The notes beneath the pieces were generated by a model that worked only from the letters and a program-made list of their open reading frames with translations, was not told the origin of the DNA and searched no databases. A program made the translations under genes and the position numbers. 64,000 nt of DNA from Mesorhizobium neociceri (GTDB lineage Bacteria > Pseudomonadota > Alphaproteobacteria > Rhizobiales > Rhizobiaceae), in the NCBI RefSeq assembly GCF_013520985.1, contig NZ_JACDTY010000011.1, positions 124,001 to 188,000 on the forward strand, read 5' to 3'. Of this stretch, positions 52,750 through 61,284 are shown in pieces (positions within the stretch are counted from its first letter, which is position 1; the number at the start of each line of letters is the position of its first letter).

Positions 52750-53769
52750 ATGTCAGGCGACGACGACGCAGCGTTGCGGTTTCCAGTGTTGATCGGCGAC
52801 ATCGGCGGCACCAACGCGCGCTTTTCGATCGTGCTCGACGCGAATTCGGACGGCGGCGAGCCGCATATCGTGCAGACGGCCAATTTCAACACCATCGACG
52901 AGGCGATCCAGGCGGCGGTGCTCGACCGGTCGTCCATCCGGCCGAATTCGGCGGTGCTGGCGATCGCCGGGCCGGTCGATGGCGACGAGATTCCGCTCAC
53001 CAATTGTCCCTGGGTGGTGAAGCCGAAGCAGATGTTTTCCAACCTGGGCCTGAGCGATATCGTCGTGCTCAACGATTTCGAGGCGCAGGCGCTGGCCGTT
53101 GTTGCGCTCGGCGAAGAGCATATGGAAAAGATCGGCGGCGGCACGCCGGAGGAGAATGCCGGCCGCGTCGTGCTTGGCCCCGGCACCGGACTCGGCGTTG
53201 CCGGGCTGGTCCATGCCCTCAACCATTGGATACCGGTGCCAGGCGAAGGCGGCCATATGGACATCGGCCCGCGAACGCCGCGCGATTTCGAGGTTTTCCC
53301 ACATATCGAAAAGCTCGAAGGCCGCATTTCGGGCGAACAGATCCTGTGCGGGCGCGGCCTGGTCAATGTCTACCGTGCCGTGGCCAAGGCCGACGGCAAG
53401 CCGGCGCCGTTCACCACGCCGGCCGAAATCACCGGGGCGGCGTTGGCCAAGACCGATACGGTCGCCGAGGAAGCGCTGGCGCTGTTCGTCACCTGTCTTG
53501 GCCGCACCGCCGGGGACCTGGCGCTGGTGTTCATGAGCCGCGGCGGCGTGTTTTTGACCGGCGGCATTGCGCAAAAGATCGTGCCGGCGCTGAAGGAGGG
53601 CAATTTCCGCGCTGCCTTCGAGGACAAGGCGCCGCACAGCGCGCTGATGGCCTCGATGCCGGTCTATGTCATCACCCACCCGCTAGCGGCCCTTTCCGGC
53701 CTTGCCGCCTATGCCCGCAACCCCTCGCTGTTCGGCGTCCAGACCGAGGGGCGGCGCTGGCGGGCGTGA
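52750..53769 (+). CDS. glk: Glucokinase
   Basis: A 339-aa ROK-unrelated (Glk family) ATP-dependent glucose kinase. It has '[19 protein letters not shown]' (phosphate 1 motif, about 13-31), '[20 protein letters not shown]', '[12 protein letters not shown]' with the catalytic Asp, '[12 protein letters not shown]' and '[17 protein letters not shown]'. ATG 52750 was preferred over TTG 52708, which adds 14 polar residues. It feeds glucose into the Entner-Doudoroff and pentose routes. It stands alone. Confidence 0.95.
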   Translation: MSGDDDAALRFPVLIGDIGGTNARFSIVLDANSDGGEPHIVQTANFNTIDEAIQAAVLDRSSIRPNSAVLAIAGPVDGDEIPLTNCPWVVKPKQMFSNLGLSDIVVLNDFEAQALAVVALGEEHMEKIGGGTPEENAGRVVLGPGTGLGVAGLVHALNHWIPVPGEGGHMDIGPRTPRDFEVFPHIEKLEGRISGEQILCGRGLVNVYRAVAKADGKPAPFTTPAEITGAALAKTDTVAEEALALFVTCLGRTAGDLALVFMSRGGVFLTGGIAQKIVPALKEGNFRAAFEDKAPHSALMASMPVYVITHPLAALSGLAAYARNPSLFGVQTEGRRWRA

Positions 53770-53925
53770 TCGGCACCCGCAAAAGTGGCGACCAACTCCA
53801 AATCGTGAACTGAGCCGCGACGAAGTTTCGCCGCCTTGGCCATAGGCAAGCCACGGCCGGAGCGCTAAGAGGGGGGCCGAATTCCAGCCCGCTTACGATG
53901 CGGAAACCGACGAAGCGCAGCCGAT

Positions 53926-55785
53926 TTGACACTCCAAAGTCCAAACAAAGCGAAGGCCACACCGAGCGAAGTCACGGCGGTCCTTCGTCGCATCCTCGCT
54001 GAAAATGGCGATGAGTATCGCTGGACCTATGTCGTTGCCATCATCTGCCTGCTGCTGGTTTCGGGCACGACGGCCTTCACGGCCTGGATCATGGCGCCGA
54101 TCGTCGACGAGATATTCTACGAGCGGCGTGGCGATGCGATCGTTTGGATCTGCGCCGGCTTCATGGCAGCCTACGTGGTGCGCGGCTTTGCGGGTTACGG
54201 CCAGGCGGTGGCGCTGGCCAGGATAGGCAACAATCTGGTGGCGCGCTACCAGAAGCGCATCTTCGATCATCTGATGAAGCTTGGCGTCGATTTCTTCAAT
54301 GACACGCGCTCGGGCCGGCTGGCCGCACAGGTCAACGAGAATGTCGGCGGCATTCGTGACCTGTTGTCCCTGACATTGACGTCGATCTCCCGCGACGCGG
54401 TAACCCTGATCGCCCTTCTCGGCGTCATGATATACCAGGATCCGGTGCTGTCGCTGAGCTCGCTGCTGATCGGGCCGCCGCTGATCTGGGCCGTCGTGTA
54501 CCTCACCCGTCGCGTGCGTCGGATCACGCGCGAATCCGTGCTGATCAATTCTCGGCTGACCGGAGCCATCCAGGAAGCCACGCAAGGTATCGCCATCGTC
54601 AAGGCCTTCACCATGGAGGATGCGCTCGCCGCTCACATCGGCGCCATGGCCGACACGGCCGAGCAGCGCAACAACAAGATTGCCCGCGTCTCGGAGCGGC
54701 TGTCGCCGATTTCCGACATGCTCGCCGGCCTCGCCGTCACCGCCGTCATCGCCTATTCCGGTTACCGGGCGATCGTTCTCGGGCAGCCGCCCGGCTCGGT
54801 GCTGTCATTCATCACCGCGCTGATCCTTGCCTACGATCCAGCCAGGAAGCTGGCGCGAACGCAGATTGGCATGGAGCGCGCGCTGGTCAATGCGCGCATG
54901 ATCTACGAGCTGCTCGACCGCGAACCGAAGCAAAGCGACGCGCCGGGCGCCGCCGAGGCGCATTTCACCACCGGCGCGGTACGCTTCGACAACGTGTCCT
55001 TCCGCTATGTCGAGGAAGTGCCGGTGCTGCAGGATCTGAGCTTTACCGCCGCCGCCGGCAAGATGACCGCAATCGTCGGCGCCTCGGGCGCCGGCAAGAC
55101 GACGTTGGTGGCGCTGCTGCAGCGTTTCTACGACGTGGAGTCCGGCACGATCGATATCGACGGCCAGGACATTTCCAAGGTCACCAAACACTCGCTGCGA
55201 AGCTCGATCGCCTATGTCTCGCAGTCACCCTATCTGTTCGAAGGCACCATCCGCGACAACATCCGCTATGGCCGGCTTTCGGCCACCGACGCCGAGATCG
55301 AACAGGCGGCACACCAAGCCGCGGCCGACGACTTCATTCGCCAGCAGCCGCAGGGCTATGACACGCCGGTCGGCGAAAGCGGCGCGACGTTGTCGGGCGG
55401 CCAGCGCCAGCGCGTCTCGATCGCTCGCGCCATCGTGCGTAATGCGCCGATCCTGTTGCTCGACGAAGCAACCTCGGCGCTCGACAACGAAGCCGAGGCC
55501 CGGGTCCAGGAAGCGCTCACCCAAATCATGGCCGGCCGCACCACCATCGTCATCGCGCACCGTCTGTCGACCGTGGTCAATGCCGACCACATCATCGTCA
55601 TGGAGCAGGGCCGGCTGGTCGAGGAAGGCACGCATGCGTCGCTGATGGCCGATCCGCACAGTGTCTATGCCCGCTTCCACCGGGTGCAGGGCAAGAAGGG
55701 GCTGGGGCTTGTCGACGACGCCAAGCCAATCCAAACTCCGCTGCCGCGTTCGCGTGGAAAGAAGGTGGTTGGGAGGACCGTATGA
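53926..55785 (+). CDS. ABC exporter, fused membrane and ATPase domains (MsbA/lipid A type)
   Basis: A 619-aa half-transporter. Residues of about 30-335 form the six-helix ABC membrane domain, including '[20 protein letters not shown]' and '[20 protein letters not shown]'. Residues of about 355-590 are the ATPase with Walker A '[10 protein letters not shown]', signature '[15 protein letters not shown]', Walker B '[12 protein letters not shown]' and 'IAHRLSTV'. It resembles MsbA-like lipid flippases. The start is uncertain: TTG 53926 is the only early start in frame. Its stop overlaps dapB (ATGA). Confidence 0.92.
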   Translation: MTLQSPNKAKATPSEVTAVLRRILAENGDEYRWTYVVAIICLLLVSGTTAFTAWIMAPIVDEIFYERRGDAIVWICAGFMAAYVVRGFAGYGQAVALARIGNNLVARYQKRIFDHLMKLGVDFFNDTRSGRLAAQVNENVGGIRDLLSLTLTSISRDAVTLIALLGVMIYQDPVLSLSSLLIGPPLIWAVVYLTRRVRRITRESVLINSRLTGAIQEATQGIAIVKAFTMEDALAAHIGAMADTAEQRNNKIARVSERLSPISDMLAGLAVTAVIAYSGYRAIVLGQPPGSVLSFITALILAYDPARKLARTQIGMERALVNARMIYELLDREPKQSDAPGAAEAHFTTGAVRFDNVSFRYVEEVPVLQDLSFTAAAGKMTAIVGASGAGKTTLVALLQRFYDVESGTIDIDGQDISKVTKHSLRSSIAYVSQSPYLFEGTIRDNIRYGRLSATDAEIEQAAHQAAADDFIRQQPQGYDTPVGESGATLSGGQRQRVSIARAIVRNAPILLLDEATSALDNEAEARVQEALTQIMAGRTTIVIAHRLSTVVNADHIIVMEQGRLVEEGTHASLMADPHSVYARFHRVQGKKGLGLVDDAKPIQTPLPRSRGKKVVGRTV

Positions 55786-56603
55786 GCGAAACCGGCGATA
55801 TGGGCCTGGTGGTGGTGGGGGCGGCCGGCCGCATGGGCCAGACGCTGATCCGCGCCATCCATTCGATCCCCGGCGCGCGCGTAGTCGGCGCGGTCGAGCG
55901 GACCGGATCGCCCTATCTCGGCAAGGATGCGGGCGAACTTGCCGGCATCGGCATCATCAATGTGACGATCGGCGACGACCCGCTGCCGGTGTTCGCCAAG
56001 GCCGACGGCGTGCTCGATTTCACCGTGCCGGCGGCGACTGTGGAATTCGCCGGCTATGCCGCGCAGGCGCGCATTGCCCATATCATCGGCACCACCGGTT
56101 GTTCGGCGGAAGACAACGCCAGGATCGAGGCCGCGGCGCGCCATGCGACGATCGTCAAATCCGGCAATATGAGCCTCGGCGTCAATTTGCTGGCGGTGCT
56201 GGTGGAACAGGCGGCGCGGGCGCTCGACGCCGACGATTTCGACATCGAGATCCTCGAAATGCACCACAAGCACAAGGTCGACGCGCCGTCGGGCACCGCA
56301 CTTCTGCTCGGCGAAGCGGCGGCGGCGGGACGCGGCATTTCGCTTGCCGGCAACGATGTGCGGTCACGCGACGGCCATACGGGCGTGCGCAAGCCCGGTA
56401 CGATCGGCTTTGCCTCGCTACGCGGCGGCTCGGTGGTCGGCGACCACAGCGTCATCCTGGCCGGAACCGGCGAGCGCATCACGCTTTCCCATCATGCCGA
56501 GGACCGCGCGATCTTCGCCCGCGGTGCGGTCAAGGCGGCACTCTGGGCGCGCGCGAAGAAGCCTGGACTGTATTCGATGCGGGACGTGCTGGGCTTAGCC
56601 TGA
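55782..56603 (+). CDS. dapB: 4-Hydroxy-tetrahydrodipicolinate reductase
   Basis: A 273-aa enzyme of lysine and diaminopimelate synthesis. It has the NAD(P)H motif '[20 protein letters not shown]' (about 9-28), '[20 protein letters not shown]', '[19 protein letters not shown]' and the catalytic '[20 protein letters not shown]'. It is translated with the ABC exporter (ATGA) and followed after 27 bases by gpmA. Confidence 0.97.
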   Translation: MSETGDMGLVVVGAAGRMGQTLIRAIHSIPGARVVGAVERTGSPYLGKDAGELAGIGIINVTIGDDPLPVFAKADGVLDFTVPAATVEFAGYAAQARIAHIIGTTGCSAEDNARIEAAARHATIVKSGNMSLGVNLLAVLVEQAARALDADDFDIEILEMHHKHKVDAPSGTALLLGEAAAAGRGISLAGNDVRSRDGHTGVRKPGTIGFASLRGGSVVGDHSVILAGTGERITLSHHAEDRAIFARGAVKAALWARAKKPGLYSMRDVLGLA

Positions 56604-56630
56604 GATATCCATAATTTTGAAGGAGCAAAC

Positions 56631-57251
56631 ATGTCGGGAACACTCGTGCTCGTGCGCCACGGCCAGAGCGAATGGAACCTGAAGAACCTGTTCACCGGCT
56701 GGCGCGATGTCGACCTGACCGAACTGGGCCACAACGAGGCCAAGGAAGCCGGCCAGAAGCTCAAGGCGCGCGGGCTGAAATTCGACATCGCCTTCACCTC
56801 GGCGCTGATCCGGGCGCAAAAGACCTGCCAGCACATTCTCGACGCCGTCGGCCAGAGCGACCTGAAGACGATCCGCGACCAGGCGTTGAACGAGCGCGAC
56901 TATGGCGACCTCTCCGGCCTCAACAAGGATGACGCGCGCAAGAAGTGGGGCGAGGACCAGGTGCACATCTGGCGCCGCTCCTACGACGTGCCGCCGCCCG
57001 GCGGCGAAAGCCTGAAGGACACCGGCGCCCGCGTCTGGCCCTACTATCTCCACGACATGCAGTCGCATGTCCTGAGGGGCGGCACCGTGCTCGTCGCCGC
57101 GCACGGCAATTCGCTGCGCGCTCTGATCATGGCGCTGGACGGCAAGAGCGGCGAGGAGATCGTCAAGCTCGAACTCGGCACCGGCGTGCCGGTGATCTAC
57201 AAGCTCAACGCCGATTCCACCGTGGCGTCGAAGGACGTGCTGGAAAACTGA
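56631..57251 (+). CDS. gpmA: 2,3-Bisphosphoglycerate-dependent phosphoglycerate mutase
   Basis: A 206-aa glycolytic enzyme. The phosphohistidine motif is '[20 protein letters not shown]' (about 6-25), then '[20 protein letters not shown]', '[20 protein letters not shown]' and the second histidine in '[19 protein letters not shown]'. The length is that of the short rhizobial form. AAGGAG lies 7 bases before ATG 56631. It probably belongs to the ABC-dapB-gpmA transcription unit. Confidence 0.97.
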   Translation: MSGTLVLVRHGQSEWNLKNLFTGWRDVDLTELGHNEAKEAGQKLKARGLKFDIAFTSALIRAQKTCQHILDAVGQSDLKTIRDQALNERDYGDLSGLNKDDARKKWGEDQVHIWRRSYDVPPPGGESLKDTGARVWPYYLHDMQSHVLRGGTVLVAAHGNSLRALIMALDGKSGEEIVKLELGTGVPVIYKLNADSTVASKDVLEN

Positions 57252-57282
57252 GCCGGCGCCCCAAAGCGGGCGTTTCTTGATT

Positions 57283-57331
57283 GAGCATGATCTTTTCCGA
57301 AAACCGGTTCCCACTTTTCGGGATCATGCTC
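57283..57331. repeat. Short rhizobial palindrome, family C, copy 2
   Basis: A 49-base palindrome GAGCATGATC ... GGATCATGCTC, opposite in orientation to the copy at 45256 and nearly identical in the core (AACCGGTTCCCACTTTTCGG). It lies between gpmA and the tRNA-Leu gene. Confidence 0.8.
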
Positions 57332-57381
57332 TAAAAGCGCGTTGACACCCGTCGCTTGCCCGCTTACATGAGCCCGCACCA

Positions 57382-57466
57382 GCCCAGATGGCGGAATTGG
57401 TAGACGCGCACGGTTCAGGTCCGTGTTCCGCAAGGAGTGGAGGTTCGAGTCCTCTTCTGGGCACCA
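57382..57466 (+). tRNA. tRNA-Leu (anticodon CAG)
   Basis: An 85-base class II tRNA with encoded CCA. The acceptor stem pairs GCCCAGA with TCTGGGC, with A as discriminator. The D-loop contains AATTGGTAGAC, and the anticodon arm is CACGG-TTCAGGT-CCGTG, giving CAG. A long variable arm (TTCCGCAAGGAG) and the T arm GAGGTTCGAGTCCTC follow. It reads CUG. Its last 15 bases are repeated at 58890. Confidence 0.97.
57452..57466 (+). repeat. Left attachment-like site (3' end of tRNA-Leu)
   Basis: CTCTTCTGGGCACCA, the final 15 bases of the tRNA gene, identical to 58890-58904. This is the classic position of an att site used by tRNA-targeting integrases. Confidence 0.75.
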
Positions 57467-57568
57467 CCCTTCGCTCTTCGAGCTTCGGGTGGCAGGCCAC
57501 CCGAAGTCGTTAGACGAAGGAGTGTCCTCCGAAGCCTTGGCGAAGGAGGACTGGTGATGGTTTCTCAG

Positions 57569-57597
57569 AAAAAAGCCCGGTTCGTCCGGGCTTTTTT
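57569..57597. terminator. Bidirectional intrinsic terminator
   Basis: AAAAAAGCCCGG-TTCGT-CCGGGCTTTTTT: a perfect GC stem flanked by A- and T-runs, so it works on both strands. It ends the tRNA-Leu transcript on the plus strand and the CDF transporter gene (stop at 57599-57601) on the minus strand. Confidence 0.9.
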
Positions 57598-57598
57598 G

Positions 57599-58342
57599 TT
57601 ATTCCGCGGCAGCAAGCTGTCGGCCCAGGCTGTACTCAACCCAGGCCTGCCGCAGGATCTGGACGGATGAGGTCAGGAATATTCCAGCCATCAGCGCGGC
57701 GACGACCAGATCCGGCCAGGCGGTGGATGTGCCCCAAACCCCTATTGCGGCAGCCATCACCACGACATTGCCAATGGCGTCGTTGCGCGAGCAAAGCCAG
57801 ACCGAGCGGACATTTGCATCCCCGTCCTTATAGGGGCGCAGCAGCAGCACGGAGCCGAGGTTTGCCGCCAGCGCCATGAAGCCGATGACCCCCATGACCT
57901 CCGCGCTTGGGACATCGTGGATCAAGGTCTGGTAGACCGTCGAGCCGAACACAAACAGCGCCATGACGAACAGCGACAGCCCCTTGAACAGGGCCGCGGT
58001 CGCGCGTGTTTGCAGGGTTGCACCGATCACGGCGAGGCTCAGGCCGTAGGTGACGGTGTCGGCCAGGAAGTCCAGGGCATCGGCCTTGAGGGCCTGCGAT
58101 CCGGCGAGCTGTCCAGCGACCATCTCGGTAAGGAACATCGCCCCGTTGATCGCAATGACAGCCCAAAGCACGCGTTTGTAACGAACGTCCATGCCATCGA
58201 AGACGGCCACACCACCAGAGCAGCACGAGGCATTCGGCGCGCCATGACTTGCCGTCTCCGCCTTGTCGATCCTGGCCGGCAGCACCAGAGGCGGCGGGCC
58301 TGCACAGGCCGTTGTTTCGTGAGCGCAGCAATCTTTCGCCAT
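57599..58342 (-). CDS. Cation diffusion facilitator-like heavy metal transporter
   Basis: A 247-aa inner-membrane protein. The first 45 residues are rich in Cys and His ('AKDCCAHETTACAG', 'NASCCSGG'), a likely metal-loading tail. Then come six helices with CDF features: 'GSQALKADALDFLADTVTYG' in helix 2 and 'CSRNDAIGNVVVMAAAIGVW' in helix 5, with Asp residues for the metal site. The C-terminal cytoplasmic domain of typical CDF proteins is missing. GGAG precedes ATG 58342. It is divergent from a MerR regulator and would export a divalent metal. Confidence 0.85.
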   Translation of the reverse strand: MAKDCCAHETTACAGPPPLVLPARIDKAETASHGAPNASCCSGGVAVFDGMDVRYKRVLWAVIAINGAMFLTEMVAGQLAGSQALKADALDFLADTVTYGLSLAVIGATLQTRATAALFKGLSLFVMALFVFGSTVYQTLIHDVPSAEVMGVIGFMALAANLGSVLLLRPYKDGDANVRSVWLCSRNDAIGNVVVMAAAIGVWGTSTAWPDLVVAALMAGIFLTSSVQILRQAWVEYSLGRQLAAAE

Positions 58343-58374
58343 TGAAAATCTCCATGTTTGCGGCCACCCTAGGT

Positions 58375-58391
58375 CCTCTAGCCACTAGAGG
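58375..58391. promoter_or_regulatory. MerR-type operator between the CDF and MerR genes
   Basis: CCTCTAG-CCA-CTAGAGG, a perfect 7-3-7 palindrome in the 64-base divergent intergenic region. MerR proteins bind such dyads inside overlong promoter spacers and activate the divergent gene when metal is present. Confidence 0.75.
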
Positions 58392-58406
58392 TTCAAGAGG
58401 TTTTTC

Positions 58407-58832
58407 ATGGATTTCTCAATCGGCGAACTTTCGCGGCGAACGGCGGTGAAAGTCGCCACCATCCGCTACTATGAGCAGATCGGCCTGCTGCCGGCGCCAC
58501 CGCGTACCGAAGGACAGCAAAGACGCTACGCCAAGGGCGCCGTTTCGAGACTGGCTTTCATCAGGCACTCCCGCGAGCTGGGCTTCGAGGTCGACGCCAT
58601 CCGGGCGCTGCTGTCGCTTCAAGACAACCCGGACCAATCCTGTGCGACAGCTGATGCGATCGCCAAGGCCCGGCTGGCAGAAGTCGAGAGCAGGATCGCG
58701 AGCCTGAACGCCCTGCGACTGGAACTGACACGCATGGTCGATGAGTGCGCTTGCGGGCGAGTGGCGGAATGCCGGGTCATCGAGACTTTGGCGGACAGGA
58801 GCCATGGGCATGGCCGTTTGGCTCAGGGATGA
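58407..58832 (+). CDS. MerR family metal-responsive regulator (CadR/ZntR-like)
   Basis: A 141-aa regulator. It has the N-terminal MerR helix-turn-helix ('FSIGELSRRTAVKVATIRYY', 'EQIGLLPAPPRTEGQQRRY') and a long dimerisation helix ('ATADAIAKARLAEVESRIAS'). The C-terminus has a metal-binding loop 'DECACGRVAECRVIETL', with the C-x-C...C spacing of ZntR/CadR/PbrR sensors. It is divergent from the CDF transporter gene, its evident target, with the 7-3-7 operator between. Confidence 0.92.
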   Translation: MDFSIGELSRRTAVKVATIRYYEQIGLLPAPPRTEGQQRRYAKGAVSRLAFIRHSRELGFEVDAIRALLSLQDNPDQSCATADAIAKARLAEVESRIASLNALRLELTRMVDECACGRVAECRVIETLADRSHGHGRLAQG

Positions 58833-58889
58833 GCGGTCCAACACGCTTGGCTCGGCTTCGCGGCCTGCCGTATGCTAGTCGCAGCATGG

Positions 58890-58904
58890 CTCTTCTGGGC
58901 ACCA
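58890..58904 (+). repeat. Right attachment-like site (15-bp copy of the tRNA-Leu end)
   Basis: CTCTTCTGGGCACCA, an exact repeat of the last 15 bases of tRNA-Leu at 57452-57466, 1438 bases away. Together the two bracket the CDF/MerR pair. The rest of the tRNA is not repeated. Confidence 0.75.
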
Positions 58905-58946
58905 AATTCCCGTCTCGAGCCGCTTAGCGTGGTTGAGACGCCTGAC

Positions 58947-58974
58947 AAAAAAGCCCGGTTCGTCCGGGCTTTTT
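58947..58974. terminator. Intrinsic terminator, near copy of the one at 57569
   Basis: AAAAAAGCCCGG-TTCGT-CCGGGCTTTTT, the same stem and loop as at 57569, lying 42 bases after the duplicated tRNA end. It would stop transcripts from merR before the ars genes. Confidence 0.9.
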
Positions 58975-59135
58975 CGTTGCTTTGGTGATCCAGCTTGCAG
59001 GCGCATCTCTTGCCGTCGCAGATGTAGTCTGTGCTCGCCAAGCGCTGTCCAGCCAGCCATCGATCCGGTTTCCTGAATGTCATCTAGATGTCATACGCCT
59101 TGGCTATACGGCGATACATCTGGATTTATGGATAC

Positions 59136-59468
59136 GTGGACAAACAGACCGCCCTTCTCGCGCTTGCGGCGCTCGGCCAAGATACAAGGCTGGAGGTTTT
59201 CCGGCTGCTGGTTCGGGCCGGCGCTGAAGGCGTGCCCGCCGGCGAAGTCGCATCGCGCTTAAGCATCGTCCAGAACACCATGTCGGCGCATCTGAAAATA
59301 CTCGGCCATGCCGGGCTGGTCCGCGCCGAGCGCGAGGGGCGCACCATTCGCTATGTCGCCGACATGACCGGATTTCGCGACTTGCTCGCTTACCTCATGG
59401 AGGATTGCTGCAACGGTGCGCCGGAGCTTTGCCAGCCGGTAATCCAGGCGGTGACTTGCAAGTGTTAA
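59136..59468 (+). CDS. arsR: ArsR family arsenic-responsive repressor, first copy
   Basis: A 110-aa winged-helix regulator, probably starting at GTG 59136; a frame from ATG 59088 adds 16 odd residues. It has 'LAALGQDTRLEVFRLLVRAG', 'EVASRLSIVQNTMSAHLKIL' and wing 'REGRTIRYVADM'. Near the C-terminus are the cysteines 'EDCCNGAPELCQP' and the final 'VTCKC', probable arsenite ligands. A palindrome CATCTAGATG (59081-59090) lies upstream. It is followed by arsC and aqpS in one orientation. Confidence 0.9.
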   Translation: MDKQTALLALAALGQDTRLEVFRLLVRAGAEGVPAGEVASRLSIVQNTMSAHLKILGHAGLVRAEREGRTIRYVADMTGFRDLLAYLMEDCCNGAPELCQPVIQAVTCKC

Positions 59469-59494
59469 GCCGGTAAATGCCAGGGGAGGAAGCA

Positions 59495-60004
59495 ATGGGC
59501 GATCAGACTTACAACGTATTGTTTCTGTGCACCGGTAATTCGGCGCGGTCGATCCTCGCGGAGGCGATCCTGAACCGTGTCGGCGCCGGCAGGTTCAAGG
59601 CCTTTTCTGCCGGTTCCCATCCCAAGGGTGCGGTCCATCCCTATACGTTGCAGCTTCTAAAGACCGTCAACCACGATATCTCCTTTGCCCGTTCGAAGGA
59701 CTGGGCGGAATTTGCGGTGCCGGGCGCACCTGAGATGAATTTCGTTTTCACTGTCTGCGACAACGCAGCCAATGAATCCTGTCCCGTATGGCCCGGTCAG
59801 CCGATCACGGCGCATTGGGGGGTGCCCGATCCCGCAGCCGTCGAGGGCACGGATGCTGAAAAGCACCTGGCATTCGCCGATGCCTACCGCATGCTCAATA
59901 ACAGGATTTCAATCTTCGTAAGCCTGCCGATGAATACACTCGACAAGCTTGCCTTGCAGAAGCGCCTGGATGAGATCGGTCGCAATCACCCCAATGCAGG
60001 CTGA
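59495..60004 (+). CDS. arsC: Arsenate reductase, LMW-phosphatase type
   Basis: A 169-aa enzyme that reduces arsenate to arsenite using thioredoxin or a related thiol. The P-loop is 'LFLCTGNSARSILAEAIL' (C-x5-R-S, Cys near 13). 'FSAGSHPKGAVHPYTLQLLK' and 'FVFTVCDNAANESCPVWPGQ' carry the second and third cysteine region. GGGGAGG precedes ATG 59495. It follows arsR by 26 bases and precedes aqpS by 5. Confidence 0.93.
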   Translation: MGDQTYNVLFLCTGNSARSILAEAILNRVGAGRFKAFSAGSHPKGAVHPYTLQLLKTVNHDISFARSKDWAEFAVPGAPEMNFVFTVCDNAANESCPVWPGQPITAHWGVPDPAAVEGTDAEKHLAFADAYRMLNNRISIFVSLPMNTLDKLALQKRLDEIGRNHPNAG

Positions 60005-60009
60005 ACAGC

Positions 60010-60699
60010 ATGGCCACTGATTTGTCACGACGCCTTGTCGCCGAAGCGCTCGGCACCGCCATGCTGGTTACCGCCGTTATCGGTTCGGGCATCATGGCCG
60101 ATCGCTTGACCGACGACGTGGCGCTTTCGCTCCTCGGCAATACGATCCCGACCGGCGCTATGCTGGTGGTGCTGATCACCATTCTTGGGCCGATTTCCGG
60201 GGCGCATTTCAATCCAGCGGTGACGCTGGTGTTCGCGCTTCGACGTGAGATCGAAGCCAGCACAGGGTTGGCTTACGTCTTCGCCCAAATTCTGGGTGGC
60301 CTTGCCGGAACGTTCCTGGCGCATGCGATGTTCGAACTGCCGATCCTGCAGGTCTCCGAAACCGTACGAACCGGAAGCGGCCAATGGATCGCAGAGTTGG
60401 TGGCCGCCTTCGGCCTGGTGTTCACCATCCTTGCTGGCTTGCGCTTTCGCAGTGACGCAATTCCCTGGCTGGTCGGGCTCTACATCACCGGCGCTTACTG
60501 GTTCACAGCCTCGACTTCGTTTGCCAATCCGGCCGTCGCCATTGCGCGCGCGTTTTCCAACACGTTCGCCGGGATCCGGCCGCTCGATGTCCCGGCCTTC
60601 ATCGTCGCCGAACTGCTGGGCGCGCTGCTCGCCATGGCACTGGCCGGCTGGCTACTTTCCGAATCGAAACCCGTGCCAGAGATGAAAGCTGCCGAATGA
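60010..60699 (+). CDS. aqpS: Aquaglyceroporin AqpS-like arsenite channel
   Basis: A 229-aa MIP-family channel with six helices and the two pore motifs 'SGAHFNPAVTL' and 'TSFANPAVAIARAF'. In Sinorhizobium meliloti AqpS in the ars operon lets arsenite, formed by ArsC, flow out of the cell in place of an active pump. The same order arsR-arsC-aqpS and absence of arsB or acr3 in view support that role here. The stop overlaps the next gene (ATGA). Confidence 0.93.
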   Translation: MATDLSRRLVAEALGTAMLVTAVIGSGIMADRLTDDVALSLLGNTIPTGAMLVVLITILGPISGAHFNPAVTLVFALRREIEASTGLAYVFAQILGGLAGTFLAHAMFELPILQVSETVRTGSGQWIAELVAAFGLVFTILAGLRFRSDAIPWLVGLYITGAYWFTASTSFANPAVAIARAFSNTFAGIRPLDVPAFIVAELLGALLAMALAGWLLSESKPVPEMKAAE

Positions 60700-61118
60700 C
60701 CATCACCATCTATCACAACCCCGATTGCGGTACCTCGCGCAACACGCTGGCCATCATCCGCCAATCCGGCGAGGAGCCGGAGGTGATCGAGTATCTGAAG
60801 ACGCCTCCGTCGCGCGAAAAGCTGATCGAACTGATCGCGGCAATGGGGATGAGGCCGCGCGACTTGTTGCGCGAAAAGGGCACGCCATATGCCGAACTTA
60901 ATCTCGGCGATCCCAAATGGAGCGACGACGAGATCCTCGATTTCATGCTGGCGCATCCGATCCTGATCAACCGACCAATAGTGGTGACGCCACTCGGCGT
61001 GCTTTTGGCGCGGCCGTCGGAAGCGGTGCTGGACATCTTGCCCAATCCCGATATCGGCCCCTTCACCAAGGAAGACGGTGAAGTCGTCGTCGATGCTGAC
61101 GGCAAGCGCGTTGCGTGA
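60696..61118 (+). CDS. arsC: Arsenate reductase, glutaredoxin-dependent type
   Basis: A 140-aa ArsC of the thioredoxin-fold (E. coli R773) class, unrelated to the phosphatase-type ArsC two genes upstream. The catalytic Cys is in 'IYHNPDCGTSRNTLAIIRQS' (near 11). The substrate-binding arginines follow in 'GMRPRDLLREKGTPY' and in 'HPILINRPIVVTPLG'. Its ATG overlaps the aqpS stop (ATGA), so it is translated with the channel. Confidence 0.95.
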   Translation: MTITIYHNPDCGTSRNTLAIIRQSGEEPEVIEYLKTPPSREKLIELIAAMGMRPRDLLREKGTPYAELNLGDPKWSDDEILDFMLAHPILINRPIVVTPLGVLLARPSEAVLDILPNPDIGPFTKEDGEVVVDADGKRVA

Positions 61119-61284
61119 TCAGAACTGCCGGTTGAAAGCGCGGAGGAGGTCGCCAAGCAGTCAAATCAGCGGTCGATTTGAGACGAGTGGCTGGCGCAAA
61201 CGGGACGGCGACTGCACCAGAGCAGGCAGACAATCAGCATCCTGAAATGCGACAGTATCAACATGCCAGCGGCGGGATCGACGA

